Numbered from the stretch's first letter, positions 48,345 to 58,517 are shown. The stretch is 64,000 bases of DNA from Pseudomonas sp. FP198 (GCF_030687895.1 NZ_CP117452.1:1133501-1197500); one strand, 5' to 3'. The notes: generated from the letters alone by a model not told the origin. Made by a program: numbers and translations.

Positions 48345-50759
48345 TCAGAACAACACCTTCGCCACATCCGCAAACCGCTTGGCAAAATGCACCGTGACGC
48401 CTTCCTTGAGGTAGTCCGGCAGTTCCTCGAAGTTACCCCGGTTGGCCTCCGGCAGGATCAGTTCATTGATCTTCTGCCGGCGCGCCGCAATGACTTTTTC
48501 GCGTACGCCGCCAATCGGCAGGACATGCCCGGTCAGGGTCAGCTCGCCGGTCATGGCCACGCCTTTCTTCGGCGGCTGGTTGCGCGCCAGGGACAGCAGG
48601 GCGCTGGCCATGGTCACGCCGGCACTCGGGCCGTCCTTGGGCGTGGCGCCTTCCGGTACGTGCAGGTGAACGAAAGCCTCGTCGAAGAACTTCGGATCAC
48701 CGCCGAATTGCTTCAGGTGCGAACTGACGTAGCTGTGGGCAATTTCAGCCGATTCCTTCATCACTTCGCCCAGTTGCCCGGTGAGTTTGAAGCCGCGATT
48801 GAGCGTATGGATACGCGTTGCCTCGATCGGCAGGGTCGCGCCGCCCATGCTGGTCCAGGCCAGGCCGGTGATCACGCCAATGCCGGACAGCACCTGCTCG
48901 TTGCGGAACACCGGTTTGCCCAACGAGGCCTCGAGATCTTTCGGCCCGAGTTTGATCACGGCTTTCGGCTCGTCGATCAGCTTCATCACCGCCTTGCGCA
49001 CCAGTTTGCCCAGCTGTTTTTCCAACTGACGGACGCCGGCCTCCCGTGCATAGCCGTCGATCAGTGCCTTGAGGGCGCTTTCGTTGATGCTCAGGCTGCC
49101 CTTGGATACGCCGGCCTTGGCCAGTTGCTTGGGCCACAAGTGGCGCTTGGCGATGGCGACTTTTTCTTCGGTGATATAGCCCGACAGGCGAATCACTTCC
49201 ATGCGGTCCAGCAGCGGGCCGGGAATCGAGTCCAAAGTGTTGGCAGTGCACACGAAGAGCACTTTCGACAGGTCCAGGCGCATGTCCAGGTAGTGGTCGA
49301 GGAATTCGACGTTCTGTTCCGGGTCGAGGGTTTCCAGCAGCGCGGAAGCCGGGTCGCCCTGGTAGCTCTGGCCCATCTTGTCGATTTCGTCGAGCATGAT
49401 CACCGGGTTCATCACTTCGACGTCCTTGAGCGCCTGCACCAGCTTGCCCGGCTGGGCGCCGATGTAGGTGCGTCGGTGGCCCTTGATCTCGGCCTCGTCG
49501 CGCATGCCGCCGACACTGAAACGATAGAACGGCCGTCCGAGGGATTCGGCGATGGACTTGCCGACGCTGGTCTTGCCCACGCCCGGTGGACCGACCAGCA
49601 AGACGATCGAACCGCTGATCTCGCCTTTGTAGGCGCCCACCGCGAGGAACTCCAGGATGCGGTCCTTGATGTCGTCCAGGCCAGCGTGGTGCTGGTCGAG
49701 AATCTTGCGGGCGTGCTTGAGGTCAAGTTTGTCCTGGCCATACACCCCCCACGGCACCGATGTTGCCCAATCGAGGTAGTTACGGGTGACGGCGTATTCC
49801 GGCGAGCCGGTTTCCAGGATCGAGAGCTTGTTCATTTCCTCTTCGATGCGTTTCTGTGCCTGGGCCGGCAGTACCTTGCCTTCCAGGCGCTGCTCGAATT
49901 GTTCCAGGTCGGCGCTGCGATCGTCCTTGGTCAATCCCAGCTCCTGCTGGATGACCTTGAGTTGCTCCTTGAGGAAGAACTGGCGCTGATGTTCGCCGAT
50001 CTTGCTGTTGACCTCGGCGGAAATCTCTTTCTGCAGTCGCGCCACTTCGACTTCCTTGCGCAGCATCGGCAGGACTTTTTCCATGCGCTTGAGCATCGGC
50101 ACGCAATCGAGCACTTCCTGCAATTCACTGCCGGTGGCGGAGGTGAGCGCGGCGGCAAAGTCGGTCAACGGCGAAGGGTCGTTGGGGCTGAAGCGGTTGA
50201 GGTAGTTCTTCAGCTCTTCGCTGTACAGCGGGTTGAGCGGCAGCAGTTCCTTGATCGCATTGATCAGCGCCATGCCGTAGGCCTTGACCTCGTCGGTCGG
50301 CTCACTTGGCTGATGCGGGTATTCGACTTCCACCAGGTACGGCGGGCGATGGTGCTTGAGCCAGGTGCGAATGCGTACGCGGGTCAGGCCCTGGGCAACG
50401 AACTGCAATTTGCCGCCTTCACGGCTGGCGTGGTGGACCTTCACCAGCGTGCCGTACAGCGGCAGTTTCGAGGTGTCGAAGTGGCGCGGGTCTTCCTGAG
50501 GCGTGTCCATGAAGAACAACGCCAGGGAATGATGATCGGACTTGGCCACCAGCTCCAGGGTCTCGGCCCACGGTTCTTCGTTGACGATGACCGGCAGTAC
50601 CTGGGCCGGGAAGAACGGACGATTGTGGATCGGGATGATGTAGACCTTGTCCGGCAGGCTCTGGCCGGGCAGGGCCAGGCCCGTACCGGAAACGGTGTGT
50701 TCGATGTGTTCTGAATCTGCGTATTCGTTGTTGGCTTCGGTCGAGTGCTGGTCGCTCAT
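48345..50759 (-). CDS. Second Lon-type ATP-dependent protease (AsrA-like)
   Basis: An AAA+ serine protease of 804 aa: N-terminal Lon substrate domain (KVYIIPIHNRPFFPAQVLPV, about 40-240), coiled coil, ATPase with Walker A GPPGVGKT and Walker B VIMLDEIDK, and a Lon protease domain with the catalytic serine in KDGPSAGVTMA and lysine in GGVREKVIAA. The N terminus differs from the housekeeping Lon and is of the kind called AsrA in P. aeruginosa, where it is connected to the heat-shock and aminoglycoside response. ATG 50759 has AGG seven bases upstream. Confidence 0.92.
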   Translation of the reverse strand: MSDQHSTEANNEYADSEHIEHTVSGTGLALPGQSLPDKVYIIPIHNRPFFPAQVLPVIVNEEPWAETLELVAKSDHHSLALFFMDTPQEDPRHFDTSKLPLYGTLVKVHHASREGGKLQFVAQGLTRVRIRTWLKHHRPPYLVEVEYPHQPSEPTDEVKAYGMALINAIKELLPLNPLYSEELKNYLNRFSPNDPSPLTDFAAALTSATGSELQEVLDCVPMLKRMEKVLPMLRKEVEVARLQKEISAEVNSKIGEHQRQFFLKEQLKVIQQELGLTKDDRSADLEQFEQRLEGKVLPAQAQKRIEEEMNKLSILETGSPEYAVTRNYLDWATSVPWGVYGQDKLDLKHARKILDQHHAGLDDIKDRILEFLAVGAYKGEISGSIVLLVGPPGVGKTSVGKSIAESLGRPFYRFSVGGMRDEAEIKGHRRTYIGAQPGKLVQALKDVEVMNPVIMLDEIDKMGQSYQGDPASALLETLDPEQNVEFLDHYLDMRLDLSKVLFVCTANTLDSIPGPLLDRMEVIRLSGYITEEKVAIAKRHLWPKQLAKAGVSKGSLSINESALKALIDGYAREAGVRQLEKQLGKLVRKAVMKLIDEPKAVIKLGPKDLEASLGKPVFRNEQVLSGIGVITGLAWTSMGGATLPIEATRIHTLNRGFKLTGQLGEVMKESAEIAHSYVSSHLKQFGGDPKFFDEAFVHLHVPEGATPKDGPSAGVTMASALLSLARNQPPKKGVAMTGELTLTGHVLPIGGVREKVIAARRQKINELILPEANRGNFEELPDYLKEGVTVHFAKRFADVAKVLF

Positions 50760-50875
50760 GGGGCACCTGCGCAATGGAGTATGGGTCTTAGATGGGGCAG
50801 GTGAGGGGTTGTTTCAATGCTGGATAATTGTCAGGGGTTATTTCAATGGCCTGCGTTCAGGCTGGCGACAGGTTG

Positions 50876-50905
50876 ATGTAGCGAGGGAATCATCCCTCGC
50901 CACCC
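50876..50905. repeat. Single REP-like palindrome
   Basis: GTAGCGAGGGAATCATCCCTCGCCAC. It is a lone, shortened member of the GTGGCGAGGGA class, touching the end of the MFS gene. Confidence 0.7.
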
Positions 50906-50908
50906 CCT

Positions 50909-52222
50909 TCAACCGATGCGATTCAAGTCGTTATGGCGCGTTTCCTTCAGGCATAGCACCGCGATCACGCTGAGCACCGCCGCTGCGGAAACGTATCCAC
51001 CGACGTAGCTCAAGCCGCCCATCGCCACCAGTTTCTGGGCAAAGAACGGTGCCGCCGACGCACCGACGATGCCGCCCAGGTTGTAGGCCGCCGACGCGCC
51101 GGTGTAGCGCACGTGTGTCGGAAACAGCTCCGGCAGCAGCGCACCCATGGGGGCGAAAGTCACGCCCATCAGGAACAGTTCGATGCACAGGAACAATGCC
51201 ACGCCAGCAGTGGAGCCGTGGGTCAGCAACGGTTCCATGAGGAAGCCCGAGGCAATCGCCAGGACGCCGCCGATAACCAGTACCGGTTTGCGCCCGTAGC
51301 GATCGCTGGCCCAGGCCGATAGCGGGGTGGCGGCGGCCATGAACAGCACGGCAAAGCACAGCAGGCCGAGGAAGGTCTCGCGGCTGTAGCCGAGGGTGGA
51401 CACGCCATAGCTCAGGGAAAATACCGTCGAGATGTAGAACAGGGCGTAACACACCACCATCGCGGCCGCGCCGAGCAATGTTGGCGCCCAATACTGGCCG
51501 AACAGCTCGACCAGCGGGATCTTCACCCGTTCCTGACGGGCCACGGCATTGGCGAAGACCGGCGTTTCATGGAGCTTGAGACGCACATAAAGGCCAACGA
51601 TGACCAGGGCGGCGCTCAGCAGGAACGGAATCCGCCAGCCCCAGGAGCGGAACTGCTCGTCGTCGAGGGTCATGGCCAGGGTCAGGAACAGGCCGTTGGC
51701 CGCCAGGAAGCCGATGGAGGGGCCCAGTTGGGGGAACATGCCGAACCAGGCGCGCTTGCCTTTCGGGGCGTTCTCGGTGGCAAGCAGCGCCGCGCCGCCC
51801 CATTCGCCGCCCAGCCCCAGGCCCTGGCCGAAACGCAGCAGGCACAGGAGAATCGGCGCCCACGCGCCAATGCTGGCGTAGCCGGGCAGCACGCCGATGA
51901 GGGTGGTGCACACGCCCATCAACAGCAGCGACGCCACCAGGGTGGACTTGCGCCCGATCCGGTCGCCGAAATGGCCGAACAGCGCCGAGCCCAGCGGGCG
52001 GGCGAGGAAGGCGATGCCGAACGTCAGGAAGGACGACAGCATCTGTGCCGTGCCCGAGGTTTGCGGAAAGAATACCGGCCCGATCACCAGGGCGGCAGCG
52101 GTCGCGTAGACGTAGAAATCGTAGAACTCGATGGCGGTGCCGATGAAACTCGCGGTTGCCACGCGGGTGGCCGAGTTGGTCGGTTGGTTCGCCACGGCGT
52201 CATTGCAAGTGGTGGTGGTCAT
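50909..52222 (-). CDS. MFS transporter, metabolite:H+ symporter type
   Basis: A 437-aa, 12-helix transporter of the MHS subfamily (dicarboxylate, proline, shikimate type). Signature sequences include GTAIEFYDFYVYATAAAL in helix 1, GHFGDRIGRKSTL between helices 2 and 3, and RFGQGLGLGGEWGGAALL. The substrate is not evident. ATG 52222 has AGGGA eight bases upstream; ATG 52243 is less likely. Confidence 0.9.
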   Translation of the reverse strand: MTTTTCNDAVANQPTNSATRVATASFIGTAIEFYDFYVYATAAALVIGPVFFPQTSGTAQMLSSFLTFGIAFLARPLGSALFGHFGDRIGRKSTLVASLLLMGVCTTLIGVLPGYASIGAWAPILLCLLRFGQGLGLGGEWGGAALLATENAPKGKRAWFGMFPQLGPSIGFLAANGLFLTLAMTLDDEQFRSWGWRIPFLLSAALVIVGLYVRLKLHETPVFANAVARQERVKIPLVELFGQYWAPTLLGAAAMVVCYALFYISTVFSLSYGVSTLGYSRETFLGLLCFAVLFMAAATPLSAWASDRYGRKPVLVIGGVLAIASGFLMEPLLTHGSTAGVALFLCIELFLMGVTFAPMGALLPELFPTHVRYTGASAAYNLGGIVGASAAPFFAQKLVAMGGLSYVGGYVSAAAVLSVIAVLCLKETRHNDLNRIG

Positions 52223-52489
52223 GCGGTTATCCCTGACAGTCATGTGCTCCGTTGGAGCGAATTATTATGGTCGAACACCCAGGGATGTGGGTTGGGGCGC
52301 TGTCGCTGTTTCGGGTAGGAACAGTCGCAGGGTTGCAGCGGATATTGCCGGTGGACTGCCCGGAACGGTCTGAGTGCCGGGTAGGCACTGGGTTCGGGCG
52401 GGGCTGGGTAAGCGGGTTGAGTATAGGAAGGGGGCTAACGAATCGACAAGAGAGCCTGCAAACAATATCGAAGCGTGTGCTTGGCTTTT

Positions 52490-52621
52490 GTGGCGAGGGA
52501 GCTTGCTCCCGCTGGGGCGCGGAGCGGCCCTGAAACCTGAGCACTCGGTGTGTCAGGCAGGTTGGGGTGGATGCTTTGGGGCTGCTGCGCCGCCCAGCGG
52601 GAGCAAGCTCCCTCGCCACGG
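52490..52621. repeat. REP pair, GTGGCGAGGGAGCTTGC class
   Basis: GTGGCGAGGGAGCTTGCTCC at 52490 faces its reverse complement ending at 52621. It lies in the divergent-side gap between the MFS start and the CNNM stop. The remaining 52223-52489 contains no gene I can support. Confidence 0.92.
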
Positions 52622-52630
52622 GTACGGCGG

Positions 52631-53869
52631 TTAGATAGCAGCGGGCACCGAGCTGTTATGCCACACCAGCACCTGGCTGACGCGGTTGTCGACGGTCTCG
52701 ATGATTTCCAGCCGGTAGCGGCCGATTTTCAGGCAGACCGGGCTTTCGGGAATGGTTTCCAGCGCTTCGGTGACCAGGCCGTTGAGCGTCTTCGGGCCAT
52801 CGCAAGGCAAGTGCCAGCCGAGGGTCTTGTTCAACTCGCGGATCGACGCCGCGCCTTCGATCATCAGACGGCCATCGGGCTGGGGATGGACATGGGGGTT
52901 GTCGAGGCTGTGCTCGCTTTCGAACTCGCCGACGATTTCCTCGAGAATGTCTTCCAGAGTCACGATGCCCAGCACTTCACCGTATTCATCCACCACCATG
53001 CCCAGGCGTCGCTGCTGCTTGTGGAAGTTGAGCAACTGCAGTTGCAGCGGCGTGCTCTCGGGGACGAAGTACGGCTCGTGGCAGGCCGCCAGCAGCGCTT
53101 CCTTGGTCAGGCTCGCGTCCGCCAGCAGGTGGCGGATCTGGCGAGTATTGAGCACCGCTTCGACCTGGTTGATATCGCTGTGGAACACCGGCAGTCGGGT
53201 CCGACGATTCAGGCGCAGCTGTTCGATGATCTCGCCGATGGGGTCGTCGAGGTTGATCCCGTCCACCTCGCTGCGGGGCACGAGGATGTCGTTCACGGTG
53301 ATGTTGTCCAGCGCATGGATACCGGATACCGGATGAACCCGGCCGCTGTGTTCCTGTTCATGTTCAGCACGGGCCGGTGCGGGCATCTCATCGTCGCTGT
53401 GCTGGACGGTGCCGGTCTTGCGGGCAAAGGGGCGCAGCAGCAACTGGCTGAAACCATCGAGCAGCCAGGCGGCCGGGTAGACAATCTTCAGCGGCAGGGC
53501 GAGCAGGCTGTTACCCAGGCCCAGCACGGCGTCAGGGTGGCGGGCCGCCACGGTGCGAGGCAGGTAGTCGGCAAAAACCAGCAAGGTTGCGCTGCTGCCA
53601 AGCCATGCCAGCCATGGGCCGTTTTCCAGCCAGGTAAAAATTGCCAGCCAGGTGCCGATCACCACGGCCAGGGCACGACAGAGGGTGTTAGTCAGGATCA
53701 GACTGGCGATAGGGAACTTCAGCTTCGCCAGTGGCTTGTCGCCAACGCGCGACGCTCTGCGCTGCGCGAGCAGACACTGTTGGGCCGCTTCGATGGCCGT
53801 GAACAGCGCCGACCAGAGGATCAGTACGACCATGACCGCAAACAATGGCCCCAAGGGCAGCCTATCCAT
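52631..53869 (-). CDS. CNNM/CorC-family membrane protein (HlyC/CorC type)
   Basis: A 412-aa protein with a CNNM transmembrane domain (about 1-160, three to four helices), a CBS pair (about 195-325, including GMVVDEYGEVLGIVTLEDILEEIVGE) and a C-terminal CorC_HlyC domain. Relatives are linked to Mg or Co export or resistance; hemolysin in older names is misleading. It follows the CcsA-like gene by 12 bases on the same strand. Confidence 0.92.
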   Translation of the reverse strand: MDRLPLGPLFAVMVVLILWSALFTAIEAAQQCLLAQRRASRVGDKPLAKLKFPIASLILTNTLCRALAVVIGTWLAIFTWLENGPWLAWLGSSATLLVFADYLPRTVAARHPDAVLGLGNSLLALPLKIVYPAAWLLDGFSQLLLRPFARKTGTVQHSDDEMPAPARAEHEQEHSGRVHPVSGIHALDNITVNDILVPRSEVDGINLDDPIGEIIEQLRLNRRTRLPVFHSDINQVEAVLNTRQIRHLLADASLTKEALLAACHEPYFVPESTPLQLQLLNFHKQQRRLGMVVDEYGEVLGIVTLEDILEEIVGEFESEHSLDNPHVHPQPDGRLMIEGAASIRELNKTLGWHLPCDGPKTLNGLVTEALETIPESPVCLKIGRYRLEIIETVDNRVSQVLVWHNSSVPAAI

Positions 53870-53881
53870 CAGTGTCGTCCG

Positions 53882-54694
53882 TCAGACATGCAGGATGTAT
53901 TCGCGGACCAGCTTGCTGCCGAAGTAGGCGAGCATCAGCAGGCAGAATCCGGCCAGGGTCCAGCGAATTGCCTTGTGGCCCCGCCAGCCGAGACGATTAC
54001 GCCCCCACAGCAGCACGCTGAACACGATCCACGCCAGGCACGCCAACAATGTCTTGTGCACCAGGTGTTGGGCGAACAGGTTTTCGACGAACAGCCAGCC
54101 GGAAATCAGCGACAGCGACAGCAGCGTCCAGCCGGCCCAGAGGAAACCGAACAGCAGGCTTTCCATGGTTTGCAGCGGCGGAAAATTGCGGATCAGCCCG
54201 GACGGGTGCTTGTGCTTGAGCTGATGGTCCTGTACCAGCAACAGCAAGGCCTGGAACACCGCGATGGTGAACAGGCCGTAGGCGAGGATCGACAACAGGA
54301 TATGAGCGAGGATGCCTGGCTCTTCGTCGATGATCTGCACGGTACCCGACGGCGCGAACTGCGCCAGCAGCACCGTGGCCAGTCCCAGCGGGAACAGCAG
54401 CACCAGCAGGTTTTCCACGGGGATGCGCGAGCAGGCCAGCAGCGTCAGGGCAATCACGGCCACGGCAATCAGGCTGGCGGCATTGAAGAAGTCCAGGCCC
54501 AGGCCGATCGGCGTCATCAGGTGGGTGACAAGACTGGCCGCGTGGACGAGCACCGCCAGCACGCCGAGCGTGACCAGCAGGCGCTTGTTCGCCTTGGCGC
54601 CGGAGGCCAGGCGGGTGCCCTGATAGAAGGTCGCAGCGGCATAAAGACAAGCGGCGGCGAGGGAAGCAAGCAAACTGGGTGACAAGGGGAGCAT
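53882..54694 (-). CDS. CcsA/ResC-like cytochrome c assembly membrane protein
   Basis: A 270-aa inner-membrane protein with eight predicted helices (YpjD type). It has the CcsA-like core with conserved histidines (HAASLVTHL, ILAHILLSILAYGLF, HLVHKTLLACL). Its usual neighbours are ffh and CorC-like genes, as here. The role in heme handling is known only by family. ATG 54694 has AGGA just upstream; the longer reading adds a basic stretch with no family likeness. Confidence 0.9.
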   Translation of the reverse strand: MLPLSPSLLASLAAACLYAAATFYQGTRLASGAKANKRLLVTLGVLAVLVHAASLVTHLMTPIGLGLDFFNAASLIAVAVIALTLLACSRIPVENLLVLLFPLGLATVLLAQFAPSGTVQIIDEEPGILAHILLSILAYGLFTIAVFQALLLLVQDHQLKHKHPSGLIRNFPPLQTMESLLFGFLWAGWTLLSLSLISGWLFVENLFAQHLVHKTLLACLAWIVFSVLLWGRNRLGWRGHKAIRWTLAGFCLLMLAYFGSKLVREYILHV

Positions 54695-54800
54695 AAATCC
54701 TGTTAGGCAAGCCCGAAAGGCGCTGAGTTTGGCATAGAACCCCCACCGCACGAAAGACCACCGCAACCGACGGCGAGGTGTACGTCGCACGCTTCTTCGC

Positions 54801-54806
54801 TATAAT
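54801..54806 (+). promoter_or_regulatory. Possible -10 box of ffh
   Basis: A perfect TATAAT lies 94 bases before the ffh ATG. No good -35 hexamer is found at 16-18 bases, so the assignment is tentative. Confidence 0.45.
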
Positions 54807-54900
54807 CCGCGACCTGCCCACGCCGCAGGCTCGCCGAGCACATATTTCACGGTCTGGGCCGCCATTATCCCGGTCTTATCTGGGCCTGAAAGGATCGCGC

Positions 54901-56277
54901 ATGTTTGAAAACCTAACCGACCGTCTCTCGCAGACGCTGCGCCATGTCACCGGCAAGGCGAAACTGACCGAAGACAACATCAAAGACACCCTGCGCGAAG
55001 TGCGCATGGCGTTGCTCGAAGCCGACGTCGCCCTGCCGGTGGTCAAGGACTTCGTCAATTCGGTGAAGGAACGCGCCGTCGGCACCGAAGTGTCGCGCAG
55101 CCTGACGCCGGGCCAGGCCTTCGTGAAGATTGTCCAGGCCGAACTCGAAAGCCTGATGGGCGCCGCCAACGAAGACCTCAACCTGAGCGCCGTGCCTCCG
55201 GCGGTCGTGCTGATGGCCGGCCTGCAGGGCGCGGGCAAGACCACCACTGCCGGCAAGCTGGCGCGCTTCCTTAAAGAGCGCAAGAAGAAGTCGGTGATGG
55301 TGGTGTCCGCGGACATCTACCGCCCGGCGGCGATTAAGCAGCTGGAAACCCTGGCCAACGACATCGGCGTGACGTTCTTCCCGTCCGACCTGAGCCAGAA
55401 GCCGGTGGACATCGCCCAGGCTGCTATAAAGGAAGCGAAGCTCAAGTTCATCGACGTGGTTATCGTCGACACCGCCGGTCGCCTGCACATCGATGAAGAG
55501 ATGATGGGCGAGATCAAGGCGCTGCACGCCGCGATCAACCCGGTGGAAACCCTGTTCGTGGTTGACGCCATGACCGGCCAGGACGCGGCCAACACCGCCA
55601 AGGCCTTCGGCGACGCACTGCCGCTGACCGGCGTGATCCTGACCAAGGTCGACGGCGACGCCCGTGGCGGTGCCGCGCTGTCGGTCCGCGCGATTACCGG
55701 CAAGCCGATCAAGTTCATCGGTATGGGCGAGAAGAGCGAGGCGCTCGAGCCGTTCCACCCCGAGCGTATCGCCTCGCGTATCCTCGGCATGGGCGACGTG
55801 CTCAGCCTGATCGAGCAGGCCGAACAGACCCTCGACAAGGATAAGGCCGACAAACTCGCCAAGAAGCTGAAGAAGGGCAAGGGCTTCGACCTCGAAGACT
55901 TCCGCGACCAGCTGCAACAGATGAAGAACATGGGCGGCCTCGGCGGCCTCATGGACAAACTGCCGAACATCGGTGGCGTGAACCTGGCGCAAATGGGCAA
56001 TGCACAGGGCGCGGCCGAGAAGCAGTTCAAGCAGATGGAGGCCATCATCAACTCCATGACCCCGGCCGAGCGCCGCGACCCTGACCTGATCAGCGGTTCG
56101 CGCAAACGTCGTATCGCCATGGGTTCCGGCACGCAGGTGCAGGACATCGGCCGCTTGATCAAGCAGCACAAGCAGATGCAGAAGATGATGAAGAAGTTCT
56201 CCGCCAAAGGCGGGATGGCCAAGATGATGCGCGGCATGGGCGGTATGTTGCCCGGCGGCGGTATGCCGAAAATGTAA
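54901..56277 (+). CDS. ffh: Signal recognition particle protein Ffh
   Basis: The GTPase that binds 4.5S RNA and signal sequences and directs ribosomes to the membrane. It is 458 aa: N domain (MFENLTDRLSQTL...), G domain (GLQGAGKTTTAGKLA near residue 103, VDTAGRLHID, TKVDGDARGGAAL) and a methionine-rich M domain ending GGMLPGGGMPKM. ATG 54901 is the family start. Confidence 0.98.
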   Translation: MFENLTDRLSQTLRHVTGKAKLTEDNIKDTLREVRMALLEADVALPVVKDFVNSVKERAVGTEVSRSLTPGQAFVKIVQAELESLMGAANEDLNLSAVPPAVVLMAGLQGAGKTTTAGKLARFLKERKKKSVMVVSADIYRPAAIKQLETLANDIGVTFFPSDLSQKPVDIAQAAIKEAKLKFIDVVIVDTAGRLHIDEEMMGEIKALHAAINPVETLFVVDAMTGQDAANTAKAFGDALPLTGVILTKVDGDARGGAALSVRAITGKPIKFIGMGEKSEALEPFHPERIASRILGMGDVLSLIEQAEQTLDKDKADKLAKKLKKGKGFDLEDFRDQLQQMKNMGGLGGLMDKLPNIGGVNLAQMGNAQGAAEKQFKQMEAIINSMTPAERRDPDLISGSRKRRIAMGSGTQVQDIGRLIKQHKQMQKMMKKFSAKGGMAKMMRGMGGMLPGGGMPKM

Positions 56278-56308
56278 AGAATCTGCGCCGGCTGTCATGT
56301 CGGCGTTG

Positions 56309-56326
56309 CCCCGCACGGATGCGGGG
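56309..56326 (+). terminator. Hairpin after ffh
   Basis: CCCCGCA CGGA TGCGGGG, about 30 bases beyond the stop. There is no T-run, so termination strength is uncertain. Confidence 0.5.
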
Positions 56327-56427
56327 ATCTTCAGCAAACCCGTGCTATGCGGGAGCTACCTGCCGTTTTTTATGACGGCTCTACGGCAAATCTTGATTGC
56401 ACGGCGCCATGCGCCGGAAAAAGTCAT

Positions 56428-56455
56428 TTGCAAAAGTCCGGATATTCCTTAGAAT
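56428..56455 (+). promoter_or_regulatory. Probable rpsP operon promoter
   Basis: TTGCAA (56428-56433) and TAGAAT (56450-56455), 16 bases apart, 72 bases before rpsP. A GC-rich stretch follows the -10 box, as in growth-rate-controlled promoters. Confidence 0.65.
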
Positions 56456-56527
56456 ATGCGGCCTTTCGGGCACCTATGCCCGCTGTGCATTTAGATTTGC
56501 AGCACCGACTACAGGAACGATGTTCAC

Positions 56528-56779
56528 ATGCTAACAATCCGTCTTGCCCTTGGCGGCTCCAAAAAGCGCCCGTTTTACCACCTGACCGTAACCGACAGCC
56601 GCAATCCGCGTGACGGTTCCCACAAGGAACAGGTTGGTTTCTTCAACCCTGTTGCCCGTGGTCAGGAAATCCGTCTGTCCGTGAACCAAGAGCGCGTAGC
56701 CTACTGGCTGAGCGTTGGTGCACAGCCTTCTGAGCGTGTTGCTCAGTTGTTGAAGGAATCGGCTAAGGCTGCGGCCTGA
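56528..56779 (+). CDS. rpsP: 30S ribosomal protein S16
   Basis: 83 aa, [20 protein letters not shown]..., with the conserved DSRNPRDG and [15 protein letters not shown]. First gene of the classical rpsP-rimM-trmD-rplS operon. Confidence 0.98.
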   Translation: MLTIRLALGGSKKRPFYHLTVTDSRNPRDGSHKEQVGFFNPVARGQEIRLSVNQERVAYWLSVGAQPSERVAQLLKESAKAAA

Positions 56780-56784
56780 GCAAT

Positions 56785-57321
56785 ATGAACGCGACGCCAA
56801 AAGATGCTGATGATCTGATCGTTGTCGGCAAGATCTATTCTGTTCATGGCGTTCGCGGCGAAGTGAAGGTTTACTCCTTTACTGATCCGATCAAAAACCT
56901 GTTGGACTACAAAACCTGGACGCTCAAGCGCGAAGGTAGCGTGAAACAGGTTGAGCTGGTCAGCGGACGTGGGAACGACAAGTTCCTGGTCGCAAAGCTC
57001 AAGGGTCTCGATGATCGTGAAGAAGCGCGTCTTCTGGCCGGTTATGAGATCTGCGTGCCGCGCAACCTGTTCCCTGAACTGACCGACGGCGAGTACTACT
57101 GGTACCAGCTTGTAGGTCTGAAGGTCATCGACCACCTCGGGCAACTGCTCGGGAAGATCGATCACCTGCTCGAGACCGGTTCGAACGATGTCATGGTGGT
57201 AAAGCCTTGCGTCGGCAGCCTGGATGATCGCGAACGCCTGTTGCCCTATACCGAGCAATGCGTGTTGGCCGTTGACCTTGCAGCAGGCGAGATGAAGGTG
57301 GAATGGGATGCGGACTTCTAG
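56785..57321 (+). CDS. rimM: Ribosome maturation factor RimM
   Basis: Binds S19 and helps form the 30S head. It is 178 aa with an N-terminal RimM domain ([22 protein letters not shown]) and a PRC-barrel ([13 protein letters not shown]). It starts five bases after rpsP and overlaps trmD by 19 bases. Confidence 0.97.
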   Translation: MNATPKDADDLIVVGKIYSVHGVRGEVKVYSFTDPIKNLLDYKTWTLKREGSVKQVELVSGRGNDKFLVAKLKGLDDREEARLLAGYEICVPRNLFPELTDGEYYWYQLVGLKVIDHLGQLLGKIDHLLETGSNDVMVVKPCVGSLDDRERLLPYTEQCVLAVDLAAGEMKVEWDADF

Positions 57322-58076
57322 ACGTGGCTAATCTGCGCGTTGAAGTCATCACGTTGTTTCCCGAGATGTTTTCCGCCATCAGCGAGTACGGCATAACCAG
57401 CCGCGCGGTGAAACAGGAGCTGTTGCAGCTCACTTGTTGGAATCCGCGGGACTACACCACGGATCGACATCACACTGTGGACGATCGCCCGTTTGGCGGT
57501 GGTCCGGGCATGGTGATGAAGATCAAGCCCCTGGAGGATGCGCTGGTTCAGGCCAGGACGGCAGCCGGGGAGGGTGCGAAGGTGATCTACCTGTCGCCCC
57601 AAGGCCGTCAGCTGACTCAGTCGGCGGTACGCGAGCTGGCGAAATCGGATGCATTGATCCTGATTGCCGGCCGTTACGAAGGCATTGACGAGCGTTTCAT
57701 TGAAGCTCATGTCGATGAAGAGTGGTCGATTGGCGACTATGTACTGTCTGGCGGTGAGCTGCCGGCGATGGTCCTGATCGATGCGGTTACACGACTGCTG
57801 CCTGGAGCTTTAGGGCATGCGGATTCCGCCGAGGAAGATTCCTTTACGGATGGTCTGCTGGATTGCCCGCACTACACCCGACCGGAGGTGTATGCGGATC
57901 AGCGTGTTCCCGACGTGTTGCTAAGTGGCAACCACGCGCACATCCGGCGTTGGCGTTTACAGCAGTCCCTTGGTCGGACCTATGAACGACGCGCCGATCT
58001 TCTGGAAAGCCGCTCGCTTTCTGGAGAAGAGAAGAAGCTGCTCGAGGAATACATCCGCGAGCGGGACGATAGTTAA
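57303..58076 (+). CDS. trmD: tRNA (guanine-37 N1) methyltransferase TrmD
   Basis: A SPOUT methyltransferase that prevents +1 frameshifting by methylating G37. It is 257 aa from ATG 57303 with [39 protein letters not shown] and [14 protein letters not shown] 57303 has AAGGTGG upstream, inside rimM. GTG 57324 (250 aa) is an alternative without a good ribosome site. Confidence 0.96.
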   Translation: MGCGLLDVANLRVEVITLFPEMFSAISEYGITSRAVKQELLQLTCWNPRDYTTDRHHTVDDRPFGGGPGMVMKIKPLEDALVQARTAAGEGAKVIYLSPQGRQLTQSAVRELAKSDALILIAGRYEGIDERFIEAHVDEEWSIGDYVLSGGELPAMVLIDAVTRLLPGALGHADSAEEDSFTDGLLDCPHYTRPEVYADQRVPDVLLSGNHAHIRRWRLQQSLGRTYERRADLLESRSLSGEEKKLLEEYIRERDDS

Positions 58077-58121
58077 CAACGTATCGATGGTAAGTCCGAT
58101 GACTTGCCTTAGGAGCACAGC

Positions 58122-58472
58122 ATGACTAACAAAATCATCCTTGCACTCGAAGCAGAGCAGATGACCAAAGAAATCCCTCCCTTTGCCCCGGGCGACACCA
58201 TTGTCGTTCAGGTGAAAGTGAAGGAAGGCGACCGTGCACGTCTGCAAGCGTTCGAAGGCGTTGTTATCGCCAAGCGTAACCGCGGCGTAAACAGTGCATT
58301 CACCGTTCGTAAAATCTCCAACGGTGTCGGCGTAGAGCGTACTTTCCAGACCTACAGCCCGCAAATCGACAGCATGGCTGTGAAGCGTCGCGGTGACGTG
58401 CGTAAAGCCAAGCTGTACTACCTGCGTGACCTGTCCGGTAAAGCAGCTCGCATCAAGGAAAAACTGGCTTAA
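58122..58472 (+). CDS. rplS: 50S ribosomal protein L19
   Basis: 116 aa, with [39 protein letters not shown] core (written here in part: [29 protein letters not shown]). Last gene of the operon, followed by a strong terminator. TAGGAG stands nine bases before the ATG. Confidence 0.98.
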   Translation: MTNKIILALEAEQMTKEIPPFAPGDTIVVQVKVKEGDRARLQAFEGVVIAKRNRGVNSAFTVRKISNGVGVERTFQTYSPQIDSMAVKRRGDVRKAKLYYLRDLSGKAARIKEKLA

Positions 58473-58488
58473 GTCCAGCTTCCGATGC

Positions 58489-58517
58489 AAAAAAAGCAGC
58501 CTGCGGGCTGCTTTTTT
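58489..58517 (+). terminator. Terminator after rplS
   Basis: AAAAAAGCAGCC TGC GGGCTGC followed by six T. Confidence 0.93.

Noticed and set aside
48267..50714. 815-codon open frame opposite the Lon-type protease gene
   Set aside because: Rich in His, Arg, Val and Gln in the way of antisense frames, no domain, no ribosome site.
52550..54682. 710-codon plus-strand frame over the CNNM and CcsA-like genes
   Set aside because: Gln/Arg/His-rich shadow opposite two recognisable membrane proteins, beginning inside a REP palindrome.
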